Assembly: GCA_021792315.1 (NCBI GenBank)
Contig: JAJYUX010000021.1
Span: forward strand, 1-21,007
From: an archaeon
GTDB lineage: Archaea; Thermoproteota; Nitrososphaeria; Nitrososphaerales; CADDZS01
DNA: 21,007 nt
Direction: 5' to 3'
Below are positions 7,474 through 14,922 of this stretch, in pieces. Position 1 is the stretch's first letter; each line of letters begins with the position of its first letter. Position numbers and translations under genes: made by a program. Under the pieces are notes generated by a model. The model was not told where the DNA came from. It did not search any database and worked only from the letters and a program-made list of their open reading frames with translations.

Positions 7474-7537
7474 TTTCGCCACCAATTTTGGAAATGCGTG
7501 CCCTTCACGATTACGCGGCTGACGAAGCAGAGAATCT

Positions 7538-7945
7538 CTAGCCGCAGCCACAAGATCCGCCGCAACCGCATGCGTCAGCTTCATCGTGAGCATGCGTATG
7601 TTCCTCGGTTTCAAAGGAGTTGCCACATCCGCACGATGATACCGCGTTAGGATTCTCAATCTTGAATCCAGAACCTTGAACAGTTTCAACGAAATCGATG
7701 TTTGCTCCTTGAACGAGTTTTGCGCTCTGGTTATCGATGTAGACATTGATTCCATCTTCAGACCAGGAAAGATCGTCGCTCTTTGCATTCTTTTCGAGTA
7801 TCATTCCGTACTGGTAACCCGAGCATCCGCCTGGTTGCACGAAGATACGAACTCCGTTTGCTTGTTCTTTGTCCTTCGAAATGAACTCCTTTACGCGTTG
7901 AATAGCCAAAGGAGTCAGCGTGACGATTCTTTCAGTAGTTTGCAT
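7538..7945 (-). CDS. A-type iron-sulfur carrier (IscA/SufA/ErpA family) with Cys/His tail
   Basis: Residues 1-108 match the HesB/IscA fold. They contain VTLTPLAIQRVKEFI, the first conserved cysteine in QPGGCSGYQYGM (Cys41), FVETVQGSGFKIENPNA, and the terminal pair in SSCGCGNSF (Cys105, Cys107). These three cysteines bind a [2Fe-2S] or [4Fe-4S] cluster in the family, for delivery to apo-enzymes. Canonical members stop a few residues after CGCG. Here ~27 extra residues follow, with three His (116, 118, 120) and four Cys (126, 128, 132, 134) in HTHAH...CGCGGSCGCG. A TATA-like box (TTCTAATATG, near 7970-7980) lies ~30 bp upstream of the ATG, indicating a leaderless mRNA. Nearby [4Fe-4S] clients could include the aconitase-X enzyme at 13719-14897. 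Confidence 0.93.
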   Translation of the reverse strand: MQTTERIVTLTPLAIQRVKEFISKDKEQANGVRIFVQPGGCSGYQYGMILEKNAKSDDLSWSEDGINVYIDNQSAKLVQGANIDFVETVQGSGFKIENPNAVSSCGCGNSFETEEHTHAHDEADACGCGGSCGCG

Positions 7946-8052
7946 GTCATACGTAATGTGAACTTCGCATATTAGAATATTGTGCTCTAGACTGAACTCC
8001 GATGAGAACGTTTGTGGTTTCCTTCATTTCAGATTTGGATGTGCGAAATAGA

Positions 8053-9027
8053 TCAAGCGTGAACAATGCCGCCTCCCACGACTCTGAGTGATTTAGAGTT
8101 CAGATCAATGACACTTGCCGTCATACCCTCCCAAATTGGGATGGGCGCTTGAAGGTTTGCGATCCGCATGTCAATTGACTGCCCTTGGACGATCCTTGAT
8201 ACGAGCGATTCCCCACAGACCTCTAGATGAAGGTCTCTGTCGTAGGATTGTTGCTTGTAATATGGTGATTGCTTGAAGCTGAACTCTATGGTCGAAGAAA
8301 GCCTGAATGAACCATCGTCCATCCATGAAATCTTCGAAAGATCCTTTAGTTCCACTCCTTTCAAAGAGAGACCAACTCTGATGCCTCTTTCAGTTGTGTC
8401 GTAGTCTTCATCGCTGATCTGAATGCCCTTGACTTCAGCGAATCTATTCGAGTCGTCAGGCAAAATTCGTAGTCGGTCGTGTAGGGAGACCCGTCCATTG
8501 AGGATAAAACCCAAGACTACCACACCTACTCCCTTGACGCTGAATGCCCTGTCAATGTAAATCAATGTTCGATCCTTCGGAATGTCAGTTCTAGATTTGA
8601 TATGTGATAGATCAATTACAGAGGATTTCAGACTGCGCTCGCCGACAGGGTATGTTCCGAGGTTTAGACCTTTGAACGATGTTTTTGCCATTTCCGAGAC
8701 TGCGTCTTTGGATCCGTCGATAACTTGAATCTCGCCTTTCAACCCAAATGAGTCAAGCATGATAGCAAGTTCTCCGTCTGATGGCGTCAGCTTTCCATCA
8801 GTTGGGAAAATGTAGAAAGCGTGGTCCACTATCGAGGCGATCCGCGCATAACCCTGAATCTTCTCTGGAAATACAGAATCATCCAGGAATGAGAATTTCT
8901 TTCCAGCTTCATTGCGCTGGAATACGATTATCCCTTCGGTCTCACTCTTCTTTCCAATCGAGGAAAGAAAATCGGTCTTTAGGGCGGCGTTTGAGCCGAA
9001 AACGCCAATCAACTCACCATTCAACAA
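8053..9027 (-). CDS. EF-Tu/SelB-like translation-factor relative with degenerate G domain
   Basis: Residues ~150-235 (TLIYIDRAFSVKGVGVVVLG, then GRVSLHDRLRILP) are a clear EF-Tu domain II, and residues ~236-324 fit a domain III. The first ~150 residues align in order with a translational GTPase, but its signature motifs are eroded. The P-loop position reads GSNAALKT (11-18), with Leu where the Gly before Lys-Thr is expected. ATDGPMPQT-type sequence appears as PTDGKLTPSD (75-84). NKxD is replaced by DGSKD (104-108), and no DxxG is evident. GTP binding is therefore doubtful. SelB-like paralogues of this kind occur in archaea, and their function is not established to my knowledge. The start is TTG (9027); no ATG or GTG occurs in frame before the upstream stop. 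The gene lies 61 bp after the formimidoyltransferase and is probably co-transcribed with it. Confidence 0.75.
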   Translation of the reverse strand: MLNGELIGVFGSNAALKTDFLSSIGKKSETEGIIVFQRNEAGKKFSFLDDSVFPEKIQGYARIASIVDHAFYIFPTDGKLTPSDGELAIMLDSFGLKGEIQVIDGSKDAVSEMAKTSFKGLNLGTYPVGERSLKSSVIDLSHIKSRTDIPKDRTLIYIDRAFSVKGVGVVVLGFILNGRVSLHDRLRILPDDSNRFAEVKGIQISDEDYDTTERGIRVGLSLKGVELKDLSKISWMDDGSFRLSSTIEFSFKQSPYYKQQSYDRDLHLEVCGESLVSRIVQGQSIDMRIANLQAPIPIWEGMTASVIDLNSKSLRVVGGGIVHA

Positions 9028-9088
9028 AGGAACAACTCGCGATTCAGATGACTTCAGTTTTCATTCCGAAAGGCATCTTAAGTATAAC

Positions 9089-10000
9089 TCAGTTGCCGAG
9101 ATACTTCAGACGAGCCACTCGATTCTCGATTATCTTTCTCGGAGAGAAATCCTTCAGCATGAGTTCCTCTAGTCCAGAATCGGGCAACGCATCTCTGGGA
9201 ACCATACCCACAATCTCACTATCAAGTACATCGACGTCCAGGGATATGGCCTTCTTAACAATCGACTCGTAGACATCAACAAGCGACGTCCTTCGATAGT
9301 CAGTGAGATTAGTGGAAACCTGTACGATTCCGCGACTTTCTAGCTTCAACCCGAGTGCTTGGACGGCCGGTAATCCACCAGCAGTCTCTCTTATTCCCCT
9401 AGCGATTCTTCTAGCGACTTCTATCTGATTTGTCCCGAGATTTACGTTATAAGCTATCAGTATCCGCCGTGCTCCCACAGCCGTCGCTCCTGCGGTGGGG
9501 TGAATCTTGTTCGGTCCGAAATCTGGCTTCCTCACCTCGTCTGATCCTATGAGTTTCCGAAGTGCCTCGAATTGCCCGTTCCTTATGTTCGGCAGATTTC
9601 TTCTCTCTGGAGTTCTAGCAGCTTCGCCGTAAAGATAAACAGGAATCGAGAATCTCTCGGCAAAATTATTCGCAAATTCATTTGATATCTTAATGCAGTC
9701 TTCTATATTTGCACCATCAAGCGGCACGAAGGGCACAACGTCTACCGCGCCGATTCTCGGATGAACTCCTTTATGATTTCTCATATCAATGAGTTCAACG
9801 GCCTTTGCGCTAACAGAGAGAGCAGATTCAACTATGCCCTTTGGTGTGCCAGCTATCGTGAGAACAGATCTATTGTGATCGTAGTCTGATTGACAATCAA
9901 GCAACTCAGCTCCCCGAACTCGAGTGGCATCGCACAACCTCTCAATTATATCGGTTCGTCTTCCTTCAGAAATGTTGGGGACACACTCGACAAGATTCAG
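9089..10000 (-). CDS. Glutamate formimidoyltransferase (FTCD N-terminal type); 5' end abnormal
   Basis: The protein matches the formiminotransferase domain of FTCD: DADHN-like CQSDYDHNRSVLTIAG, the active-site region HKGVHPRIGAVDVVPFVP, YLYGEAA, PDFGP and later GARRILIAYNVNL. The enzyme moves a formimino group between formiminoglutamate and tetrahydrofolate. Some bacterial relatives also act on 5-formyl-THF. Conserved N-terminal sequence (NLVECVPNISEGRRTDIIE) is encoded upstream of the first ordinary in-frame start (TTG, 9937), back to CTG at 10000. Before that, the only good start, GTG at 10010, is one frame out, separated by four A's (minus strand). Dropping one A gives MSKLNLVECVPN. I annotate from the CTG; either it is used or there is a one-base indel. 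The protein is ~303 aa from the CTG, close to stand-alone family members. Confidence 0.85.
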   Translation of the reverse strand: MNLVECVPNISEGRRTDIIERLCDATRVRGAELLDCQSDYDHNRSVLTIAGTPKGIVESALSVSAKAVELIDMRNHKGVHPRIGAVDVVPFVPLDGANIEDCIKISNEFANNFAERFSIPVYLYGEAARTPERRNLPNIRNGQFEALRKLIGSDEVRKPDFGPNKIHPTAGATAVGARRILIAYNVNLGTNQIEVARRIARGIRETAGGLPAVQALGLKLESRGIVQVSTNLTDYRRTSLVDVYESIVKKAISLDVDVLDSEIVGMVPRDALPDSGLEELMLKDFSPRKIIENRVARLKYLGN

Positions 10001-10036
10001 TTTTACTCACTCTCTACACGATTTTTCAGGAAACAG

Positions 10037-10047
10037 AACATTACCTA
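10037..10047 (-). promoter_or_regulatory. TATA-like box upstream of the formimidoyltransferase
   Basis: The minus strand reads TGAAATACATA here. Its centre is ~32 bp from the out-of-frame GTG at 10010 and ~42 bp from the CTG at 10000. If the mRNA is leaderless, as for several genes here, the spacing favours initiation at 10010. That fits the idea that the true reading frame starts there. Confidence 0.35.
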
Positions 10048-10062
10048 TGTATTTCAATTCGT

Positions 10063-10923
10063 TCAGTTTACATCCGACATTATCTCTATTTTGTCTTTCT
10101 TCACCATAGATAGTACTACCTGATGGATTCCCATTCCGTACTGCATTGCTTTCTTCTGCCTTCCAACTGTTACTTCTGAGAGCCCAAGCGATCTGCCAAA
10201 AGCACGCCAGATTCTCTTCCGAATCCGATCATTCCCTTTCAGAATCTTGAACTCGGGACGTATCTTTAGTGCAAAGTCTCTAAACTCGTCATGCAAGAAA
10301 GGTTCACGTGTCTCAAAACCGAATTCCGAGACAACTGTTGCTACTTGGTTTTTTAGCTTGTATGCGGATTCAAGTGATTTCTTAATTTCAAGTTCAACAG
10401 CTCGGTAACCAAATTCATCGACAATTCTTCTGAACCTGTCATAACCGCAATAGAGTTCATCCGGCCCATTAGCTGACAGAATACATTTTGCGTCTCCAAT
10501 CCCGCTAGCCGCGCGTGCTATTAGCCAGAATGAAACGCAATCCTCGAAGTGCGATAAGCTCGAGACAGCAACTAGTTTTGACACTTTGAGTGCTGCATTC
10601 TCGACATCTTGAACACCGATATGCTCTGTTACACATCGATAACCAGGGGTGTTTGAAAGACGGTCATCACGGGCTGCTTTAGCATCGGGGGATTCAGACC
10701 TTCCAATTGTTAGCAAAGTAGCTTCATCCTTCATTCTTCTCTGAAGTTCCGCCATTATCCCGCTGTCTATTCCTGCAGAATATGCTACAACAGAACTCTC
10801 TGGAACTGTTCTCGCCATGCAGCTGAGCGAAACCTCCTCAAGACTTTGTAAGGTCGAAGCGAGCCAGTCTCTATCAACACTAGGTAGGAGATCTTCGAAT
10901 ACTGTCGCTTCGACTTTTGCCAT
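10063..10923 (-). CDS. Stand-alone asparagine-synthetase-type ATP-pyrophosphatase domain
   Basis: The 286-aa protein corresponds to the C-terminal synthetase domain of AsnB-class enzymes and has no N-terminal glutaminase domain. The PP-loop is YSAGIDSG (48-55; canonical SGGxDS, with Ala for the first Gly), and ATP/aspartate-pocket sequence follows in SANGPDELYCGYDRF (150-164). The C-terminus carries EPFLHDEF (207-214) and KRIWRAFGRSLGL...GRQKKAMQYGMG, typical of the family. It should adenylate a carboxylate and use ammonia or another nucleophile, since no glutaminase supplies nitrogen. True asparagine synthesis is possible but unproven; family members also perform amidations in other pathways. 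The ATG is 18 bp after the pepF stop, so the two are probably one transcript. Confidence 0.8.
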   Translation of the reverse strand: MAKVEATVFEDLLPSVDRDWLASTLQSLEEVSLSCMARTVPESSVVAYSAGIDSGIMAELQRRMKDEATLLTIGRSESPDAKAARDDRLSNTPGYRCVTEHIGVQDVENAALKVSKLVAVSSLSHFEDCVSFWLIARAASGIGDAKCILSANGPDELYCGYDRFRRIVDEFGYRAVELEIKKSLESAYKLKNQVATVVSEFGFETREPFLHDEFRDFALKIRPEFKILKGNDRIRKRIWRAFGRSLGLSEVTVGRQKKAMQYGMGIHQVVLSMVKKDKIEIMSDVN

Positions 10924-10941
10924 TAGTCTTGTATCACGGAT

Positions 10942-12744
10942 CTACATCAAACGTTCCAATTCCGAAACCGTGCTAGACAATTCATCGAAGCCGCTCTGCC
11001 AAAACTTTTCGGATCGAATATCGAATCCACTCTCGCTCAATATTCTTTCTGGAGATTCTGAACCTCCATACGCGAGAAGGTTCATGTATCTTGGAACAAA
11101 GGACTTAGCTCCTTCCTTCTTGAATTGTCTGTAGAGTGAAAGAACGAGCAGATTGCCCCAAGCGTACGCGTAGCAATAGAATGGAGTTTGGTAAATGTGT
11201 GGAATAGAGAGCCACTCGTACCCAAACTCCCCTGGGATCTCCATCGAATCGCCGAACTGACTTCTGAGGTTTTCAAGGTACTTGTTCTCGAGTCCGTCAG
11301 TGTTCGCTCCGTTCGCAATTGACTCATGAGCTTCTAATTCAAACATGACAAAAAACGCTTGGCGGATGATCGTTGCATAACTGTCATTCATCATATCTAC
11401 AAGAAGACTCTTTCGAGTTGTCTCATCTGCCTCCAAGAGCATCCTATCAGTGAGGAGCTGTTCCCCGAACACTGACGCGGTTTCAGCAAGAGGCAGAGGT
11501 GCCTCGAAAGTAAGATGGTTATTTCTCTTGGCAGAAAGCTGATCGTGTATCGCATGCCCTAATTCATGAGCTAGTGTAGCAACGCTTCTCGGTGTTCCTG
11601 TATAGCTTAGGAGAACGTATGGAGTTATCCCCGGGGTGATGCTCATGCAGTATGCCCCGCCGAGTTTGCCTTCACGTGGTTCAGCATCTACGTGCGATTG
11701 GTAGATAAGATTCGAAGCCATGCTAGCGAATTTCTGATCGAAGGAGTTGAACGTTTCAAGGACGAGTTTCACGCCCTCTTGCCAATGATATTTCTTTTCC
11801 GATTCCAGTCTGATCGGAGCATAGACATCGGTTCTGGAGAAGTCAGACAGTCTAAGCATCTTCGCTTTCAGTCTGAAGAATCGCTGAAATAACGATGCGT
11901 TTGTCTTGCAAACTTTGAGCAGTCCAACAACTGCTTCGTCGGGGACGTCGTTCCCTATGTTCCTGATTGAAATCGGACTGGAGTACCCGCGCAATTTGAT
12001 CCCTTCATTCCTCCAATCCCTCACGATCATCTTGTAAATCTCTCCCAACACATCCCGATTCTGTTCGAATTTCGAGAGCATTCCCCGGTAGGCTGCCCTT
12101 CTTTCGTCCCTACGCTCACTGTGGAAGAGGTCTCGCACTTTTTCTTCCATTAGTGTCCTTGTGCCAGTCTTTAGCACAACATCATAGGTGAACGAATCTC
12201 TTATCTGATGATAGATTTGTAGTAGAGCCTTTCTTCCAGTAATATCTTTGAGATTTATCGCCTGCTCAACTGATTCTGAGAGAGTGTATGGTTTAGTCTG
12301 AATCAGTCTTCGAAGAAAGTAAGAGTATTTCCCAGAAGCAGGAATCAGCTCATCCGATTTCTTAGTAGGCAGGGATTTCCACCAGAGCTCGAAGAACAAG
12401 GTTCTGTTCGCGCTGTCAGCGTTGATTTCTTCAGCTCTTGCCTTGAACCCCTTGGCTTCTTGAGACTTTGTGTCTTCGGAAAAGTACATGTAGGAATAAC
12501 TTCCCAGTCTCGAATTCAGACGCGAGATTTTTTCGTATCGCTCCAACATGTTCCTAAACACATCGCCGGAGATGGAATCAGTAAGAGAGTTTCTGTTCCT
12601 CTCGAATTCGACTAGCATGCTTTCCAGCTGGTCCAAGACAGTTGTTTGAAACAACTTTCCCGAATTGCCCGGCAATACGTCATTCAGATTCCAGCGAATT
12701 GACCTAGCCGAATCTTCGGCAGAACCATCAACAAATTGAGACAT
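10942..12744 (-). CDS. pepF: Oligoendopeptidase F, M3 family zinc metallopeptidase
   Basis: At 600 aa the protein has the usual length for PepF/M3B peptidases, cytosolic enzymes that cut short oligopeptides. The zinc site is visible as HELGH (His393, Glu394, His397) inside SVATLAHELGHAIHDQLS, with the third ligand in PLAETASVFGE (Glu421). Other family traits are the N-terminal WNLNDVLPG, KYHWQEGVKLV, and the C-terminal SIPHIYQTPFYCYAYAWGNLL with the conserved Tyr/His residues that line the substrate cleft. No signal peptide is present. The ATG at 12744 fits the family start; a possible TATA (GGTTATGTAC, about 12781-12790) lies ~40 bp upstream. It heads a probable operon with the ATP-pyrophosphatase gene, consistent with peptide and amino-acid metabolism. 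Confidence 0.95.
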   Translation of the reverse strand: MSQFVDGSAEDSARSIRWNLNDVLPGNSGKLFQTTVLDQLESMLVEFERNRNSLTDSISGDVFRNMLERYEKISRLNSRLGSYSYMYFSEDTKSQEAKGFKARAEEINADSANRTLFFELWWKSLPTKKSDELIPASGKYSYFLRRLIQTKPYTLSESVEQAINLKDITGRKALLQIYHQIRDSFTYDVVLKTGTRTLMEEKVRDLFHSERRDERRAAYRGMLSKFEQNRDVLGEIYKMIVRDWRNEGIKLRGYSSPISIRNIGNDVPDEAVVGLLKVCKTNASLFQRFFRLKAKMLRLSDFSRTDVYAPIRLESEKKYHWQEGVKLVLETFNSFDQKFASMASNLIYQSHVDAEPREGKLGGAYCMSITPGITPYVLLSYTGTPRSVATLAHELGHAIHDQLSAKRNNHLTFEAPLPLAETASVFGEQLLTDRMLLEADETTRKSLLVDMMNDSYATIIRQAFFVMFELEAHESIANGANTDGLENKYLENLRSQFGDSMEIPGEFGYEWLSIPHIYQTPFYCYAYAWGNLLVLSLYRQFKKEGAKSFVPRYMNLLAYGGSESPERILSESGFDIRSEKFWQSGFDELSSTVSELERLM

Positions 12745-12835
12745 TTCTCAAAACCAATTTTAGGCAATTCAGGACAAAGAGTACATAACCATATTGATAT
12801 TCTCGACTGAAGTAACCGTGTTGTGGAACATCTCG

Positions 12836-13018
12836 CTAGTCTGGCCCGTTCTTGTCTTTTCTCCTCACTTTATCCTTCCAAAGTCTTTCAATTTCGTAAG
12901 ATGAGTACCCTTTTTCAACACCTTCCTTCTCCGTTTCGGTGATCGTGTTGACTAGGTTCTTTGAGTAATCGCTCCAGATCTTGTCTGCCTCTTCCCTGTT
13001 AAACTTCTTGCGGGGCAA
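12836..13018 (-). CDS. Small charged protein, 60 aa
   Basis: The 60-residue product is very hydrophilic and probably helical (MPRKKFNREEADKIWSDYSK ... YSSYEIERLWKDKVRRKDK), with basic ends and an acidic centre. No family is recognised. The start is TTG (13018). It follows the membrane-protein gene by 28 bp on the same strand and could be the last gene of the mevalonate-pathway operon. Support is composition and operon position only; it may bind nucleic acid or a partner protein, but nothing in the sequence shows this. Confidence 0.5.
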   Translation of the reverse strand: MPRKKFNREEADKIWSDYSKNLVNTITETEKEGVEKGYSSYEIERLWKDKVRRKDKNGPD

Positions 13019-13046
13019 GCGTTTCGTTTACCGTACAGTGCGAGAA

Positions 13047-13310
13047 TTATGAAGCTTTCTTGTTCTCGTCAAACTGCTGTCCGGCGTCAGCTTCTTCACT
13101 AGAATCCGCGATTTTCTTCATTCCGTATCCGATTAACAATCCTCCGGCAATCATTGGATAAGGAAAGAACGTGTTCATCATTCTTGCATACTCTGAGCTC
13201 GCGCAGTCTGTTGAACCTCCATTGCAAGGATACCCTAATGTTATCGCGAATACCAGCGGCATCAACAGAAGCCCGATTCCAAAGACGAAGAGTCGCTGAA
13301 TAGAATTCAC
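13047..13310 (-). CDS. Small two-span membrane protein, 87 aa
   Basis: Two hydrophobic segments (LFVFGIGLLLMPLVFAITLG, ~7-26, and PYPMIAGGLLIGYGM, ~50-64) flank an external or lumenal loop with two cysteines (C29, C36, in PCNGGSTDCAS) that could form a disulfide. The C-terminus is polar and acidic, then basic (DSSEEADAGQQFDENKKAS). The start is GTG at 13310. It lies 13 bp after the dehydratase small-subunit stop and reads the same way, so it is probably co-transcribed. No family is recognised; a link to membrane-lipid precursor synthesis is suggested only by position. Confidence 0.65.
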   Translation of the reverse strand: MNSIQRLFVFGIGLLLMPLVFAITLGYPCNGGSTDCASSEYARMMNTFFPYPMIAGGLLIGYGMKKIADSSEEADAGQQFDENKKAS

Positions 13311-13323
13311 TCTTAGTCCTCAC

Positions 13324-13722
13324 TCAATGGTAGTGGAGAATTGATTGATTCTTCTTGAAAGTGACCCTCTTTGCATCCTTAAGTTCTGAGATATTCCCTT
13401 CGACAACATCATAAAGCGGGATTCCAGATAGGGCGCATCCGGATGCTGTGATGATATCTGCATTCTGATTAACCATTGCTCTAGGAGCAATCCCGTTTCT
13501 CTTCAAGCGGTAGATAACGTAAGCCCCTACTGAACTTCCCACTGAGTTAGGAAATACTAACACTTTGCCGCTGAAGTGTTTTCCATATATCTCATGTTTT
13601 TTGTCAGACACAAAGCCATTCTCAGGATCTACTCCTTGTAAGAAGGCTATTGGTTGGGAGGAGAACAGCACATCTCCCCTGACTGATCCTTCGACGATAC
13701 AACGGAGCTTCAATTGTTTCAT
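13324..13722 (-). CDS. Phosphomevalonate dehydratase small subunit (aconitase-X swivel, DUF126)
   Basis: The 132-aa protein matches the aconitase-X swivelling domain. It has VEGSVRGDVLFSSQPIAFLQ with GVDPENG (30-36), KVLVFPNSVGSSVGAYVIYR (53-72, the phosphate- and active-site Ser-rich loop), RNGIAPRAMV and the closing GIPLYDVV. In archaea the small and large aconitase-X subunits form the dehydratase that converts (R)-5-phosphomevalonate to trans-anhydromevalonate 5-phosphate. Its ATG overlaps the stop of the large-subunit gene by four bases (ATGA), a sign of translational coupling and 1:1 assembly. With the UbiD gene two genes upstream, the archaeal mevalonate pathway is the most economical reading; cis-3-hydroxyproline dehydratase, another AcnX activity, is less likely. 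Confidence 0.88.
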   Translation of the reverse strand: MKQLKLRCIVEGSVRGDVLFSSQPIAFLQGVDPENGFVSDKKHEIYGKHFSGKVLVFPNSVGSSVGAYVIYRLKRNGIAPRAMVNQNADIITASGCALSGIPLYDVVEGNISELKDAKRVTFKKNQSILHYH

Positions 13723-14897
13723 ATCGTGTTCTCCTTGACTATAGTATGGGTATCTTTCAGAGATATGTCAACTCCGTGCACCTTTCTCATGTAGTGTGCC
13801 CCCTTTGCTGAATCAGTGACTACGGAACCCACTTTGAGTGAAGAAATCAGAGGTGTGAAATCGGCGCAGGCATCCCGGACAAAAGTGGCACCCGCGGATT
13901 TGAGAGTGTCAACGTAGCCTCTTTTCATAGCCTTCTCATACATTAAGGAAGAACAGAATACTATGCATCTTTTCCTGAAGTGTTTACCCACCAATGCGGC
14001 GCTCAGATCTTTCAGTTCCTCAAGAGTCATTTGCGGACAACCAAATACGACGGCCTCACCGTCTTCAGTCTGAGATAGATCTGATATGGTATCCTCGTAT
14101 TCCTTGTCAGTAAATTCAATGGTTTCCACTTTTTCCATCGAGTTTAAGACAAACATACCAGAGCTGCCCAAGGTTCCGATCGCGGCGGAGAGAGATTTGG
14201 CCTCAGCCATTGATATCTTTCCTTTCAAACCTTGGAACCCAATGACTCCAGGAATCTGCTTTCCTGCAAAAAAACCCAAGATGCCAAAATTGAGCGATCC
14301 AGAAAAGTTCCCATGTTTCTTCGCATTCACTCTAATGTTCTTCGAGGGCTTTCTGTTTGATGGGATTTGGAGATCTGAATAGACAGTCTTACCGGTCAGA
14401 GCGCAGGCCAGGGCACTTACGGCGCTCTCACGGTTAGTTCGAAGGTCTAAGATTGAATTTGCAAACACCGCAGCAGAGGACTCCGCCCAAGCAACACTCG
14501 TACCTCGGTGAGGAACCTTGTATGATTCGAAAGGTACGCAAGTGAACGAATTTGCGATCCCCAGTCTCTTGTAACAAGAGACAATATCAAGTTGCTTTTC
14601 TGCGTAATCCTTCGGAATTTCGAGAGACTCCCAGTTTTCAATGTCCATACCACAGGGATTGACAGTGGTGAAGACTCTGAATTTTGTATTCCTTGAACCG
14701 CTGATCTTCTTGAGGAAATCGAGACCATATTCGCCGATTGTGAGGTACGAAACCCCCGAGACGTGGGCCCATTCTATGGGAATTAGTTTCTCAGCATTTC
14801 CCAGTTTTCCGATTGCGAGAAGCACGCGGTATGCCATTTCCAGAGCCTCTCCACGTTCTCCAGAGAGAGCTCTTTCTTCCGAATTTGTAAGGTACAT
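13719..14897 (-). CDS. Phosphomevalonate dehydratase large subunit (aconitase X catalytic)
   Basis: The 392-aa protein is an aconitase-X large subunit: MYLTNSEERALSGERGEALE at the N-terminus, AHVSGVSYLTIGEYGLDFL (44-62), TTVNPCGMD (Cys82), the TCVPF/VPHRGTSVAWAESSAAVFAN region (119-147), FGCPQMTLEEL (Cys287) and FVRDACADFTP (Cys344). Cys82, Cys287 and Cys344 are the likely ligands of a [4Fe-4S] cluster; the assignment is from family knowledge, not structure. With the small subunit it dehydrates phosphomevalonate in archaeal isoprenoid synthesis in the cytosol. The start is ATG. It lies 25 bp after the UbiD gene and overlaps the small subunit by 4 bp, forming a clear operon. The cluster makes the enzyme oxygen-sensitive and dependent on Fe-S carriers such as the one at 7538-7945. 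Confidence 0.9.
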   Translation of the reverse strand: MYLTNSEERALSGERGEALEMAYRVLLAIGKLGNAEKLIPIEWAHVSGVSYLTIGEYGLDFLKKISGSRNTKFRVFTTVNPCGMDIENWESLEIPKDYAEKQLDIVSCYKRLGIANSFTCVPFESYKVPHRGTSVAWAESSAAVFANSILDLRTNRESAVSALACALTGKTVYSDLQIPSNRKPSKNIRVNAKKHGNFSGSLNFGILGFFAGKQIPGVIGFQGLKGKISMAEAKSLSAAIGTLGSSGMFVLNSMEKVETIEFTDKEYEDTISDLSQTEDGEAVVFGCPQMTLEELKDLSAALVGKHFRKRCIVFCSSLMYEKAMKRGYVDTLKSAGATFVRDACADFTPLISSLKVGSVVTDSAKGAHYMRKVHGVDISLKDTHTIVKENTI

Positions 14898-14922
14898 TTA
14901 TGGCCTTCCTTTGGAGTGATTC

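Noticed and set aside
7456..7788. 110-aa minus-strand ORF
   Set aside because: It lies in a different frame within the clear Fe-S carrier gene on the same strand.
8781..9272. 163-aa plus-strand ORF
   Set aside because: It is antisense to the EF-like and formimidoyltransferase genes, Ser/Arg-rich with no recognisable domain; a coding shadow.
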